From Nonomuraea candida (lineage in GTDB: Bacteria > Actinomycetota > Actinomycetes > Streptosporangiales > Streptosporangiaceae), in the NCBI RefSeq assembly GCF_000725485.1, contig NZ_JOAG01000052.1, forward strand, positions 1-64,000: a DNA stretch of 64,000 bases, written 5' to 3'. The notes under the pieces are model-generated. The model was not told the DNA's origin, ran no database searches, and saw only the letters and a list, made by a program, of their open reading frames with translations. The translations under genes and the position numbers were made by a program. Within the stretch, counting starts at the first letter, position 1. Each line of letters opens with the position of its first letter. This document shows positions 27,845-37,600 of this stretch, one piece after another.

Positions 27845-29119
27845 CTACCGGGCCGGCTTGGCCCTGCCGGCCGGCCCGTCGCAGAAGACCTGCTTGAGCA
27901 GGTCGTCCCGCGCCTGGGGGAACGCCTCTGCCAGGTCGGGGGCGGTGTCGCCGTAAGTGATCGAGGCCGTCAGGGTCGTCTTGCCGTCGGGCGTGCCGTA
28001 CAGCACCGACACGTAGCCTCCCGCGGTGCTGCCGTTGTGGTGGAGGACGGTGCCGCAGCCCGGGCCCAGGTCCTGCACGTATGTCCCGAGGCCGTAGCCG
28101 CCGAAGGGGCCGGCGCTCTTCGGGTGCGTCTTGCGCATCTCGGCCAGCAGCCTGGCCGGCAGGAGCTTGCCGCCGTTCAGAGCGGAGTAGAACGTGGCCA
28201 GGTCCTGCGTGGTCGAGATCATGTCACCGGCGGCGGCCGTCATGGAGGGGTTCTGGCGGGTGACGTCGATCACCTTCCACTGGCCGGCGTCGTCTTGGTA
28301 GCGGAAGTAGCCGTGGGGGTGCGGCCTGGGCAGCTCCGGCGAGGCGCCCGGCAGCACGGTGCCCCGCAGCTTGAGCGGGCCCAGGATCCGCCGCTTCATC
28401 TCCTCGGCCATCGAGTGGCCGCTGACCTTCTCGATCAGCAGCTGGGCCAGCGTGTAGCCGGTGTTGGAGTAGCTCCACTTCTCGCCCGGCGTGAACCGCA
28501 GCTCCTTGGACAGCCCGAACCGCACCAGCTCCTCCGGCTGGTAGGTCTTGAACCGGGCGTCCGCCCACTCCTTGCCCGTCGCCGGGATGCCCGGCTCGAC
28601 CGACCCGTCAGGGCGGAACTCGCCGGTGTAGTTGTACAGCCCGCTGGTGTGCTGCAGCAGCATCCGCGACGTGATCCGCCGGTCCAGCTCGAACTCGGGC
28701 AGGTAGTCGGCCACCGGGGCGTCCAGCTTGATCTTGCCGTCGGCCACCAGTTGCAGCACCAGGGTCGCGACGAAGGGCTTGGTGCTGCTGCCGATGCGGA
28801 AGTGCCCGTTCGCCGGCGGTTCGGCCTTCGTGCCGAGCTTGCGCCGTCCGGCGCTGCCGGCCCACTCGCCACGCTCATCGTGCACGCGCGCCTGCACGCC
28901 GAGGAACCCGGCATCGACGATCGCCTGGACGGCCTTCTGCAGCTCCGGGCGGTTCTGCCCGGCGGCGGCCGTCGGCACGGCCCCGCCGTCCGCGGTGGCC
29001 ACGGCGGGTGCGGCCGTCCCGGTCAGCAGCGCGGCCGCCAGCGCCGTGACCGCCACCGGCCGGAACGCCTTCGGCGTCCGGCCCGGGTTGTTCGTGACCC
29101 TGCGGGGGGATGCGCTCAT
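27845..29119 (-). CDS. Secreted serine hydrolase, class C beta-lactamase/DD-peptidase type
   Basis: 424 residues from ATG 29119, chosen for the GAGGA upstream. A signal peptide (AVTALAAALLTGTAAPAVAT) is followed by SSTKPF (SxxK, about residue 95), the YxN motif YSNTGYT and the late HHNGSTAGG (HxG). It is related to D-alanyl-D-alanine carboxypeptidases and esterases such as Streptomyces R61. It would act on the cell wall outside the membrane. The divergent HTH/MarR-like gene at 29303 may control it. Confidence 0.85.
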   Translation of the reverse strand: MSASPRRVTNNPGRTPKAFRPVAVTALAAALLTGTAAPAVATADGGAVPTAAAGQNRPELQKAVQAIVDAGFLGVQARVHDERGEWAGSAGRRKLGTKAEPPANGHFRIGSSTKPFVATLVLQLVADGKIKLDAPVADYLPEFELDRRITSRMLLQHTSGLYNYTGEFRPDGSVEPGIPATGKEWADARFKTYQPEELVRFGLSKELRFTPGEKWSYSNTGYTLAQLLIEKVSGHSMAEEMKRRILGPLKLRGTVLPGASPELPRPHPHGYFRYQDDAGQWKVIDVTRQNPSMTAAAGDMISTTQDLATFYSALNGGKLLPARLLAEMRKTHPKSAGPFGGYGLGTYVQDLGPGCGTVLHHNGSTAGGYVSVLYGTPDGKTTLTASITYGDTAPDLAEAFPQARDDLLKQVFCDGPAGRAKPAR

Positions 29120-29302
29120 AGGGGATCCTCGCTTCGCGATAGTACGTGTTCTGTGCATCCCGAAAGCTACGTTGCATTCGGCAGAGCGTCAATCTCAAGA
29201 AATGCGTTATCGCAGGTAGAGGTGGATAAATTGGCGCAACGACGCTGTCTCCGAAAGCGACACCGTGTTGCAATGAATGACGGCTAAGGCAACACTGGCG
29301 GC

Positions 29303-30025
29303 ATGCCACGACGACGATTGACCCACCAGGAGCGCCGGCGCATCGCGGCCGGACTCGCCGACGGGCTCTCCTACCGCGAGATCGCCAGGCGGCTGGAGCG
29401 GCCGGCCTCGACGATCGCCCGGGAGATCGCCCGCAACGGCGGCCCCGCCGCATACCTGCCCCAGCAGGCGCACCAGGCGACGATCCAGCGGGCCAGGCGC
29501 GGCACGCCGGCATCCCCGCACAGGGCCACGCCGCCGCTCGCCGCGATGGAGCAGGAGATCATCGAGATGGCGGTCAGAGCGGGGATGCCGAGGACGGCCG
29601 CGCGCGTGCACCACGACCTGGCGCTGGCCGAGGACGGCAGGCGCACCGCGGCCGAGCTGGCCCGCCGGCTGAACGTCAGCCCGGCCTCCGTCTCCGTGGC
29701 CGTGAACTTCCTGGTCCAGCAGGGATACGCCCGTCGCGAGCGCGATCTCCGGCGCCGGCGCGCCATCTACGCGATCGACGACGGCGCCTGGTACCACGCC
29801 GTCGTGATCAGCAGGCAGCAGACCCTGGAGACGGTACGTGCCACGAGGGCGGTGGCCGAGACCTACGGGCTCGACGGCCCCGTCGGGCAACGGCTGGCCA
29901 AGACGGCGGCGTTCCTGGAACGCGTCAGCCTGGACATCATCGAGTCCGCCGACCGCTGGCGCCACCTCCTGACGCACCCGGCGCCAGGCCAAGAAGCACC
30001 GGGCCGCCCCGCCGGTCGCGGCTGA
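29303..30025 (+). CDS. HTH regulator, IS30-type HTH joined to a MarR/GbsR-like domain
   Basis: 240 residues. Residues 1-50 (LTHQERRRIAAGLADGLSYR, EIARRLERPASTIAREIARN) match the helix-turn-helix of IS30 transposases. Residues 85-230 form a MarR/GbsR-like winged helix (RTAAELARRLNVSPASVSVA, VNFLVQQGYARRERDLRRRR) with a C-terminal dimerisation helix (ETVRATRAVAETYGLDGPV). No DDE domain follows, so it is a regulator that has borrowed the transposase HTH, a form seen in other actinomycetes. It is divergent from the serine hydrolase gene. Confidence 0.75.
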   Translation: MPRRRLTHQERRRIAAGLADGLSYREIARRLERPASTIAREIARNGGPAAYLPQQAHQATIQRARRGTPASPHRATPPLAAMEQEIIEMAVRAGMPRTAARVHHDLALAEDGRRTAAELARRLNVSPASVSVAVNFLVQQGYARRERDLRRRRAIYAIDDGAWYHAVVISRQQTLETVRATRAVAETYGLDGPVGQRLAKTAAFLERVSLDIIESADRWRHLLTHPAPGQEAPGRPAGRG

Positions 30026-30061
30026 GGCCGCTCGCGACCGGTTCTGAGGCCGCTCGCGACC
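30014..30061. repeat. Direct repeat and hairpin after the HTH gene
   Basis: CTGAGGCCGCTCGCGACC occurs at 30022-30039 and 30044-30061. GGTCGCG (30014-30020) pairs with CGCGACC (30033-30039), a possible weak terminator overlapping the stop. The rest of the gap to 30325 shows no confident gene. Confidence 0.6.
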
Positions 30062-30325
30062 AGCGGGAACCGGCCCGCCGCGAGCAGGGCCACGAGAACG
30101 ATGAACGCCCAGGGCGGCCGGAAGCCGCCCAAGCCCCGTTGCGGCTCTGGCTCCGGAGCCGGACCGCTCTCCGGGGCCGATCGATCCGCCGTGCTCGGCC
30201 GCGACCTCACTCTCTCCTCAACCGCACGCAGGTCCGCGGCGGCAGCCTGACCGGATGGTCTCCACACCTGCGCCCCCGGCGGTGAGCCATTCGTGGTGAA
30301 CGGCAGGCCGGAGGCGCAGGTGTCC

Positions 30326-31399
30326 CTATTCGACAGTAAGACCTTCCACCAGCACGTCCTTCCGCAGAGCGGACGCGGTGGCGTCGGGGTCCAGCACTTC
30401 GGCCGCCAGGTGGACGCCGGCCGGTACGGAGCCGGACAGCACCGCGCGGGTGGCCAGCGCCATCACCACCCCGCTCAACGCGTAGGAGTCCACCGCTGTG
30501 AGCAGCACTCTCGTCGGCCCGGGCGGGGCGCCCGGACGGGGGCGCGCGGTGAACAGCATGACGTAGAAGGCGCCGAAGTCGGCGTTGTCCCGCAGGGAGG
30601 CGCGTACCACGGTCTCCGCGTGTGGTGCCAGTGTCTCGGGGCGGGCGTCCGGCACCTCGGCCCACGTCGCGGCCAGAGCCTCGGGGAGGCGGTTGGAGAC
30701 GAAGACGTTGTAGGAGCGCACCTCGTCGGCCCCGGTGTCGGTGGCCAGGGTCTGCGCCTCGGTGGTGAGGTACGGCCAGGCGTGCACGGGCACCGGGAAG
30801 CCCGGCAGCCGCACCTGGTGCAGGGGGGCCAGCGTGCCGGGGGCCACCCGGCCCTCCCGCCAGGCCGCCATGGGCTCGCCGAACCTCGGCCCCCTGGTCA
30901 GCAACGCGTCCACGGCGGACAGCGGGGTGAAGACGGCGGCACCGCCCACGTACACGTCCAGGCGGCGCAGCGGGCGTCCCTTGGCCAGCAGCCGGGGCAG
31001 CAGGCCGGAAAGGCCGGGCATGACCCCGGCGGAGAACACCGCGGTCCGGTCACCGGCGACGCCCTCGCCGGTGAGCGCGTCCTTGGCGGCCAGCTCGCCG
31101 CCGATGTCCACGTAGTCGGCGCCGGCGGCGAAGGCGGCGCGGGCGACCGTGTCCAGCACCTGGTACGTGGGCCCCGCGCAGCTGACCACGATCCGGCAGC
31201 CGTCGCAGAAGGCGGCCAGCTCGGCCGGGTCGTTCAGGTCCGCCCGGACCGCGTGCGCGGGCGCGGGAAGCGAGGAGGCGAGGTCCGCGGCCCTCGTCAG
31301 GTTCCTGCCACCGACGCGGAGCGGCCCGAGGCCGTAGGCGGCGATACGCTGCGCGGCCGTGCGGCCGACCGCGCCGGTGGCGCCCAGGATCCCGATCAC
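30326..31399 (-). CDS. Saccharopine-dehydrogenase-like NAD(P)-dependent reductase; candidate thiazoline reductase
   Basis: 357 residues with a Rossmann fold at the N terminus (MIGILGATGAVGRTAAQRIA), NADP-type RVGGRNLTRAADLA, VVSCAGPTY and the ADYVDIGGE motif of the saccharopine dehydrogenase superfamily. The C-terminal half (ALTTRGPRF-like and PDATASALRKDVLVEGL) is cluster-specific. Yersiniabactin and pyochelin pathways use a stand-alone thiazolinyl imide reductase (Irp3/PchG) of a related dinucleotide-binding type, so reduction of a thiazoline to thiazolidine is the likely job. That is inference; lysine-type chemistry is unlikely in this context. Its start overlaps the stop of the PCP-Cy*-PCP gene by 4 bases, so it is the last gene of the minus-strand operon. 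Confidence 0.75.
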   Translation of the reverse strand: MIGILGATGAVGRTAAQRIAAYGLGPLRVGGRNLTRAADLASSLPAPAHAVRADLNDPAELAAFCDGCRIVVSCAGPTYQVLDTVARAAFAAGADYVDIGGELAAKDALTGEGVAGDRTAVFSAGVMPGLSGLLPRLLAKGRPLRRLDVYVGGAAVFTPLSAVDALLTRGPRFGEPMAAWREGRVAPGTLAPLHQVRLPGFPVPVHAWPYLTTEAQTLATDTGADEVRSYNVFVSNRLPEALAATWAEVPDARPETLAPHAETVVRASLRDNADFGAFYVMLFTARPRPGAPPGPTRVLLTAVDSYALSGVVMALATRAVLSGSVPAGVHLAAEVLDPDATASALRKDVLVEGLTVE

Positions 31400-33342
31400 C
31401 GCTGGTCACCGAGGCGGGAGCGGACGACGGCGGCCACCCCTGCCACCGTGGAGTCGGACAGGAACTCGCGCACGGGCACGGAGACGCCGGCCTCCTTGGC
31501 GAGCCGCACGACCGCCCGCACCGCGAGCAGGGAGTCCCCGCCGAGGCCGAAGAAGTCGGCGGCCCGGTCGAGTACCGGCACCTCCAGGAGCTCCTCGAAC
31601 ACGTCGGCGACCGCCTGCTCCATATCGTCGGCCGGTGGCCCTTCCCGGTGGCGGACGGCCGGCTCGGGCAGCAGGCCGAGCCGCAGACCGGACGCCGGGC
31701 CGGGCTCGGTCTCCTCCGGCAGCCCGGGCAGCCGGTCCCAGCCGCTCCCGTCGGCGAGGGCGTCGACCAGCGCCACGAACTCGGCGAACGCCGCCGTCAC
31801 CTGATCGGTGTCGAACAGCTCCTCGACCAGGGAGAAGACCGCCACCATCTCCGGGCCCAGCTCGAAGCAGCGGACTTCGATCGCCACCTGCGGCGTGCGC
31901 AGCTGGTGGAAGTAGTCGGAGGCGACCACCCGGCCAAGCGGTCCCGCCTCCTCCGGCGGCCCGCCGCCCATGGCCGCGTCCACGCCGAGCACGCTCTGGA
32001 AGACGACCGGCCCGACCGGCCGCCAGCTTCCGCGGCGGCGGGCCACCTCGCGCCCGACCTCGACCCCGGTGATCAGGTTGTGGGCGGCGTGCTCGCCGGA
32101 GGTCGCCTGCACGGTGGCGGCGAGTTCGGCGAACGTGGCCTCGGCGGCCAGGTCGAGGGGGAGCAGCATGGTCGCGGCGAAGGCGCCCACCACGCGTTGC
32201 ACCTCGGGGTGGATCGGCAGCCGGTTGAGCTGGAGGGAGTTCAGCAACATCCGGCGGTGCCCGGCCCAGCGGGCCAGCACCACGCCGAACGCCGTCAGCA
32301 TGGCGGTGGACGGGGTCACGCCCCGGTCGGTGCACTGCCGGCGCAGCGCCGCCCAGCTCTCGGCGCGCCAGCGGTGTTCACGGTTGCCCATGGTGACCGG
32401 CCGCACCTCCTGCGGGTCGGCGGCCAGCGGCAGCGCCGGCGGTCCCGGCAGCGTGTCGAGCCGGGACCACCACCAGTCCCGGTCGGCCTGCCATGCCTCG
32501 GTGGCGGGCAGGTCGGCGAGCGAGGTGACGTAGTCGCCGAAGTGGATGTCCAGGGGCGGCAGGGCGGCGTTCCAGTCGGCGACGAAGGCGAGCAGGTCGC
32601 GGCTGAGCACGCTGGACGACCAGCCGTCGAAGATCAGCAGGCTCAGGCCGAGGTGCAACCGGCCCTCGTCCCCGGGCAGCAGCGTGAGCCGGACGTCGAT
32701 GCCGGGGCCGCGGGTGGGGTCGGGACCGCTGGTGCTCATCTCCTGCCGTACGTCGCGCAGCGCGGTGGCGATCTCGGCCGGGCCGGCCTCGCGCAGGTCG
32801 TACACCCGGACCTGGGGCACCGCGCCGGGCGCGTCGGCGGGCAGGACGTGCTGGCGGCCGTCGGGGGTGACCCGGGCCCGCAGCGTGGGCTGGTGAGTGG
32901 CGAGCCGTCCGACCGCGTCCGCCAGGGCGTCGGCGGCCTCGTCGCCGTCCACGCCGGTCAGCGCGTAGTCGAGGTAGTAGTGGGCCGAGTCGTAGGACAG
33001 TTCCCAGCCGTCCTGCTGGCCGACGAAGTAGCCCTGCTGGAGGGGGAGCAGGGGGAACTCGGCGTGCGGGTCGGGGCGCGGCGTGACGGTGAGCGGCAGC
33101 GCCCTGGTCGCGGGCGCGCCGCCGGAGGTGTGCCGGCGTACGAGCTCGGCCAGGTCGTCCAGCGTGGTCTCGACCCGCACGTCCGACAGGGCGAGCGCGA
33201 CGCCGAGCCGCTTGCGGACCAGCGCCGACATGCGGACGGCCAGCACGGAGTCGCCGCCCAGGCGCAGGAACCCGACGTCGTGCGGGATCTCGCCGGGCGG
33301 CAGGCCGAGCAGCTCCGACCAGATCTCGGCCAGTTCCTTCAT
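31396..33342 (-). CDS. Stand-alone NRPS protein, PCP-Cy*-PCP
   Basis: 648 residues. The first carrier is at 1-70 (RLGGDSVLAV, Ser32), the cyclisation-type domain at about 85-520, and the second carrier at 570-640 (LGGDSLLAV). There is no adenylation domain. The order equals the PCP1-Cy2-PCP2 half of yersiniabactin HMWP2. The middle domain differs from its two relatives in this locus at the key sites: DxxxxDxxS is SLLIFDGWS (Ser234, Asp239), the cyclodehydration Thr is Gln449 in VVFQS, and the Asp of TPQVxLD is Glu489 in TPQVAIE. It may condense without ring closure or be a scaffold. Its PCPs may receive Cys from the A domain encoded at 34631 and serve the Cy-TE protein that lacks a PCP. GGGAG precedes the ATG. 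Confidence 0.85.
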   Translation of the reverse strand: MKELAEIWSELLGLPPGEIPHDVGFLRLGGDSVLAVRMSALVRKRLGVALALSDVRVETTLDDLAELVRRHTSGGAPATRALPLTVTPRPDPHAEFPLLPLQQGYFVGQQDGWELSYDSAHYYLDYALTGVDGDEAADALADAVGRLATHQPTLRARVTPDGRQHVLPADAPGAVPQVRVYDLREAGPAEIATALRDVRQEMSTSGPDPTRGPGIDVRLTLLPGDEGRLHLGLSLLIFDGWSSSVLSRDLLAFVADWNAALPPLDIHFGDYVTSLADLPATEAWQADRDWWWSRLDTLPGPPALPLAADPQEVRPVTMGNREHRWRAESWAALRRQCTDRGVTPSTAMLTAFGVVLARWAGHRRMLLNSLQLNRLPIHPEVQRVVGAFAATMLLPLDLAAEATFAELAATVQATSGEHAAHNLITGVEVGREVARRRGSWRPVGPVVFQSVLGVDAAMGGGPPEEAGPLGRVVASDYFHQLRTPQVAIEVRCFELGPEMVAVFSLVEELFDTDQVTAAFAEFVALVDALADGSGWDRLPGLPEETEPGPASGLRLGLLPEPAVRHREGPPADDMEQAVADVFEELLEVPVLDRAADFFGLGGDSLLAVRAVVRLAKEAGVSVPVREFLSDSTVAGVAAVVRSRLGDQR

Positions 33343-33366
33343 ACGTGTACTCCCATGGTCGAGTGA

Positions 33367-34518
33367 TCAGCGGGTGGCGACGAACAGGCGCTGCGACAGC
33401 GCGGTCAGCGGGTCCGCGGGGCGGGGCAGGTCCACCTCGACCCGCAGCCCGCCGCCTTCCAGCGCGCTCAGCCATTCCTCGCGGCTGAGGTAGGTACGGG
33501 TGGTGCCGGCCCGGCCGTCGAGCCGGCGCGGCGGCCCGTCGTGAGTGGACAGGGCGAACGGCATCGAGGTGAGCGACTGGGGGTGCTCGCGGACGGTCTC
33601 GATGAGCAGCACCCGGCCGCCGGGGGCCAGCAACGCGGCGGCCCGGCCGAGCAGGCGGCCGACGTGCGGGGCGTTGTGCGCCATGGTCGCCGCGACGATC
33701 AGGTCCAGCTCGTCCGGGCGGCGTGGCAGGTCGTGGGCGATGTCGAGCAGGGCGTAGCGCAGGAATCCGGCGTCGAAGCGGCGGCGCGCGGTGTCGAGGA
33801 AGAACGGTGACAGGTCGGTGAACAGGTAGAACTCGACCGGCCTGCCCGCCAGCGCCGGCAGCAGGTCGGCGGTGGTGGCGCCGATGCCGGCGCCCAGCTC
33901 CAGGATGCGCAGCGGCCGGGTGGAACGCCCGGCCAGATCCCTGATCACCTCGGCCGCGGCGGCATTGAGGTAGCGGCTGATCAGGTTGCCGCGGTAGACG
34001 GCCTCGGCGGTGGCGGGCTCGCCGTCCGGGTAGAGCAGTGCCTGCACGCCGACCTCGTCGCTCAGCAGGGACGGCAGCAGGCGCAGGGAGCGCAGCATGA
34101 GTTCGGCCAGCTCGGCTGGATAGCCGAGCGCCAGCCGCGCGGCTTCCATGCGGGTGCGGGCGGTGACGAGCTCGGCGCGGCGGGGGGCGTGCAGGTCGTG
34201 GAAGCGGCCTGCGGCGTCCCTGCCGACCAGGCCGGCTTCGTGGAGCGCGCCCAGCCAGTGGCCGGCGATCCAGCGGTGCCGCGGTGCGGCTCCGAGATCG
34301 CCCGCGATGGTGTCGGCCTCGTGCGCCGGGTCCTGGCCCGGCCCGGCGGGCAGGCCGGCCGCGCTCCGGCCCAGACGGCTGTGCCGGTGCAGGTGGGCCG
34401 AGAGGCCGAGCAGGATCAATCGATCCAGGTCAGCGACGGCTCCGGCCGTGCCGCTCAGGTCGGCACCGGCGATGGCAGCGTGCCCCGCGCCGTCGGCACG
34501 GTCGTTCAACGGCGACAT
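33367..34518 (-). CDS. Stand-alone SAM methyltransferase, NRPS/PKS C-MT type
   Basis: 383 residues from ATG 34518. The SAM loop is LRILELGAGIGATTADLLPA (about residue 195), after a helical N-terminal region (HRWIAGHWLGALHEAGLVGR) and the YRGNLISRYLNAAAAEVIRD motif. Downstream is VRYALLDIAHDLP-like and LLAPGGRVLLIETVREHP. This is the arrangement of the methyltransferase domains embedded in HMWP1-type synthases, and the C-terminal half of the 49791 protein is a sister. It is the first gene of the minus-strand operon; a Zur-like box lies 23 bases upstream. It probably C-methylates a thiazoline or polyketide intermediate on a carrier protein in trans. An alternative start downstream is possible because no good RBS is visible. 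Confidence 0.8.
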   Translation of the reverse strand: MSPLNDRADGAGHAAIAGADLSGTAGAVADLDRLILLGLSAHLHRHSRLGRSAAGLPAGPGQDPAHEADTIAGDLGAAPRHRWIAGHWLGALHEAGLVGRDAAGRFHDLHAPRRAELVTARTRMEAARLALGYPAELAELMLRSLRLLPSLLSDEVGVQALLYPDGEPATAEAVYRGNLISRYLNAAAAEVIRDLAGRSTRPLRILELGAGIGATTADLLPALAGRPVEFYLFTDLSPFFLDTARRRFDAGFLRYALLDIAHDLPRRPDELDLIVAATMAHNAPHVGRLLGRAAALLAPGGRVLLIETVREHPQSLTSMPFALSTHDGPPRRLDGRAGTTRTYLSREEWLSALEGGGLRVEVDLPRPADPLTALSQRLFVATR

Positions 34519-34540
34519 GAGGCGAGATCGTACGAAATAA

Positions 34541-34555
34541 CGGTAATCATTTTCA
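34541..34555 (-). promoter_or_regulatory. Zur-like box A
   Basis: The minus strand reads TGAAAATGATTACCG: the left half matches the Zur 7-1-7 palindrome (TGANAATGATTNTCA type) perfectly, the right half is weak. It lies 23 bases before the methyltransferase start at 34518. Confidence 0.6.
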
Positions 34556-34588
34556 AGATCTAGACAAATCGGCGAAGATGTGTCGCAA

Positions 34589-34603
34589 TGAAAACCGTTT
34601 CCA
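34589..34603 (+). promoter_or_regulatory. Zur-like box B
   Basis: TGAAAACCGTTTCCA is a near-symmetric 15-mer with Zur spacing, 27 bases before the TTG start of the NRPS gene at 34631. The surroundings (34530-34610) are markedly AT-rich for this genome. Confidence 0.65.
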
Positions 34604-34630
34604 TTGCCGTACTTGGGGAAGGGATCACCC

Positions 34631-37600
34631 TTGGGTTCCGCCACCGTCGAAGACGTGCTCGCCTGCCTGGCCGACGTACTGGAACTCCGGCCCTCCGACC
34701 TGGACCCTGACACCCCGCTCACCGCCTTGGGGCTGGAGTCCTTCACCGCTGTGCGCCTGCGCCGGCGGCTGCTGGAGGAGTCCGGGCTCGAACTCCCGCT
34801 GACGGCCTTCCTCGGCTCCGCGACCGCGCGGACGGTCGCCGCCGGCATCGTCGCGGACGAGCCCGCCGAGGGCGGCGAGTCCTTCCCGCTGACTCCGATC
34901 CAGACCGCCTACCTGGTCGGCCGGGATCCCGCGTTCCCGCTCGGGGGAGTGGCGACCTTCTACTACTTCGAGTACGACCGCGTGCCACCGGGCTCCCAGG
35001 AAGCCGACCTCGACCGTTTGCAGAGCGCGTGGAACCGGCTCGTCCGGCGGCATCCGATGCTGCGCATGGTCGTGGCCGCCGAGGCCAGGCAGACCGTGCT
35101 CGACCAGGTGCCGGACTACGTCATCGCCCGTACCGACCTGCGCGGTGAGAGCCCGGAACGGGCCGGGCAGGCGTTGGAGGCGTTGCGCGCGGAGTGCTCG
35201 CATCAGGTGCTGCCCGCCGACCGGTGGCCGTTGTTCGACCTGCGGGCGGCGTTCCTGCCGGACGGCCGTACCCGGCTGTTCGTCGGGGTGGACGTGCTGG
35301 CCCTGGACCTCATGAGCTGGATGCGGCTGATGAGGGAGTGGGGCCGGTACACGGCCGATCCCGAGCTGGAACTGCCCCCGCCGCCTCTCGGCTTCGCCGA
35401 CCTCGTACGGCGCCGGCTGACGGACCCGGCCGCGCTGCGGCGCCGCGAGCTGGACTCCGCCTACTGGGCCCGCCGCGCTCCCGGCCTGCCTGACGGCCCC
35501 GCCCTGCCGTGGACCCGAGGTCCGGCCGAGTTCAGCGGCCACCGCCTCGTCCGGCACGCCGCGGAGCTGCCCGCCGAGGAGTGGGCGCAGCTGCGCAAGC
35601 AGGGCGCGGCGCACGGGCTGAGCCCCACCGGCCTGCTGCTGGCCGCCTTCGGCCTGGTGCTGCAGCGCTGGGGCGCCCGCGACCCCTTCTGCCTCAACAC
35701 CACCCTCTTCGACCGCGACGACCTCGCCCGCGGCGATGACACCCCCGGCCTGGACGGCATCGTCGGCGACTTCACCAGCACCGTCCTGGTGGAGATCCCC
35801 GTCGCCGACCCCGGCCGCTGGTACGGCTTCGCCGGCTACGCCGCGGCCGTCAACCGCCAGTTCTGGACCGATCTCGACCACCGGGCGGTCTCCGGGATGG
35901 AAGCGCTGCGCGCCGCGATCGAGGCGGGGGAGCGCCCCCGCGTCACCGACCCGGCCACGGGCCTGCCCGTGCCCACCCACACCGTCGTCTTCACCAGCGG
36001 CATCGGCCTGGCAGGCCCGGGCGAGCCGCCGGCCGCCTGGCTCGGCACCGAGGTCTTCGGTGTCTCGCAGACGCCCCAGGTCATGCTGGACCACATCGTC
36101 TGGGACGAGGACGGCCGGCTCCGCATCGCGTGGGACGCCGTGGACGGCGCGCTGCCGGCCGGGTTCGTCGACGGCATGCTGGCCGCGCACGTCCGCCTCC
36201 TGCGGCGGCTGGCCACGGAGCCGGAACTGTGGACCGACCCCGCGCTCGGCTGGGACCCGTCGTTCCGCGCCGACGAGGACGTGGCGGGCGGGGCGTTCGA
36301 CGGGGCCGGTCCACTCCTGGACGACCCGCTGCGCGCCGCCGCCGAACGGGCCCCCTCCGCGCCCGCCCTGCTCGATCCGGCCCGCGAAGTGACAGCGGGA
36401 GATCTCGCCGGGCGAGCCCTGCGCACCGGCCGCGCGCTGGCCGCGCTCGGGATCGGGCCGGGCGACCTGGTGGCGGTCGTGGCGGACAAGGGCGTCGCCC
36501 AGGTCACCGCGCTGCTCGGGGTGCTGGCCAGCGGAGCGGGGTACGTGCCCGTCGAACCGTCCTGGCCCGCCGGCCGGGTGGCTTCCCTGAGCGAGCAGGC
36601 GTCGATCCGGACGGCGCTGCTGGCGGCGGACGCCGACGACACCGCCTGGCCGGAACACATCAGCGTGCACCGGCTCGATCCCGACGGCGTGCTCCGGCAC
36701 CCCGGCTCCGCGGAGCCGCGCCGGCCCGCGCCCGACGACCTCGCCTACGCCATCTTCACCTCGGGCTCGACCGGGCGGCCCAAGGGCGTGGCCATCGAAC
36801 ACCGCGCCGCCCGCACCACCCTCGACGACCTCGACGGCCGCTTCCCCCTCGGCCCCGACGACCGGGTGCTGGCACTGTCGGCGTACAGCTTCGACCTGTC
36901 GGTCTACGACATCTTCTCGGTGCTCGGCTCCGGCGGCGCCGTCGTCCTGCCCGACGCCCACCGTCAGCGCGACCCCGGCCACTGGCTGGAGCTGATGGCC
37001 CGCCACCGCGTGACCGTGTGGAACACCGCTCCCGCCCTGCTGGAGATGCTGGTGGAGTACGCCGAGCTGGAACCGGAGGCGGTGCGCGAGGCGCTGGCCA
37101 CGCTGCGGCTGGTGTTCCTGTCGGCCGACTGGATCCCGGTGACGCTGCCCGACCGGCTGCGGGCGCTCGCGCCGGACGCCGAGGTGGTCAGCCTGGGCGG
37201 GGCGACCGAGGCGTCGATCTGGTCCATCTGCCACCCCATCGGACAGGTCGATCCGTCCTGGCCGAGCATCCCGTACGGCAGGGCGCTGGGTGGCCAGTCC
37301 TTCCACATCCTCGACGAGCACGGCCGGCCCTGCCCCGTGGGCGAGCCCGGCGAGCTGCACATCGGCGGAGACGGGCTGGCCCGCGGCTACGTCGGTGATC
37401 CCGGGCAGACGGCCGAGCGGTTCATCACGCACCCGATCCTGCGCCGCCGCCTCTACCGCACCGGCGACCTCGGCCGCTGGCGGTACGACGGGACGATCGA
37501 GTTCCTCGGCCGGCTGGACCGGCAGGTCAAGATCCGGGGCCACCGGATCGAGCTGGGCGAGATCGAGGCCACGCTCGACCGGCACCCCGCCGTGCGGCAG

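Noticed and set aside
29863..30267. Minus-strand ORF with one hydrophobic segment (PPWAFIVLVALLAAGRFPLV)
   Set aside because: Most of it is antisense to the HTH/MarR-like gene and it has no good RBS; only the membrane-like stretch is suggestive, so it was not listed as a gene.
34541..34603. Iron-box (IdeR/DmdR) interpretation of the AT-rich promoter
   Set aside because: The sites lack TTAGGTTAG-type halves; the 7-1-7 TGAAAA/TTTNCA layout fits Zur better.
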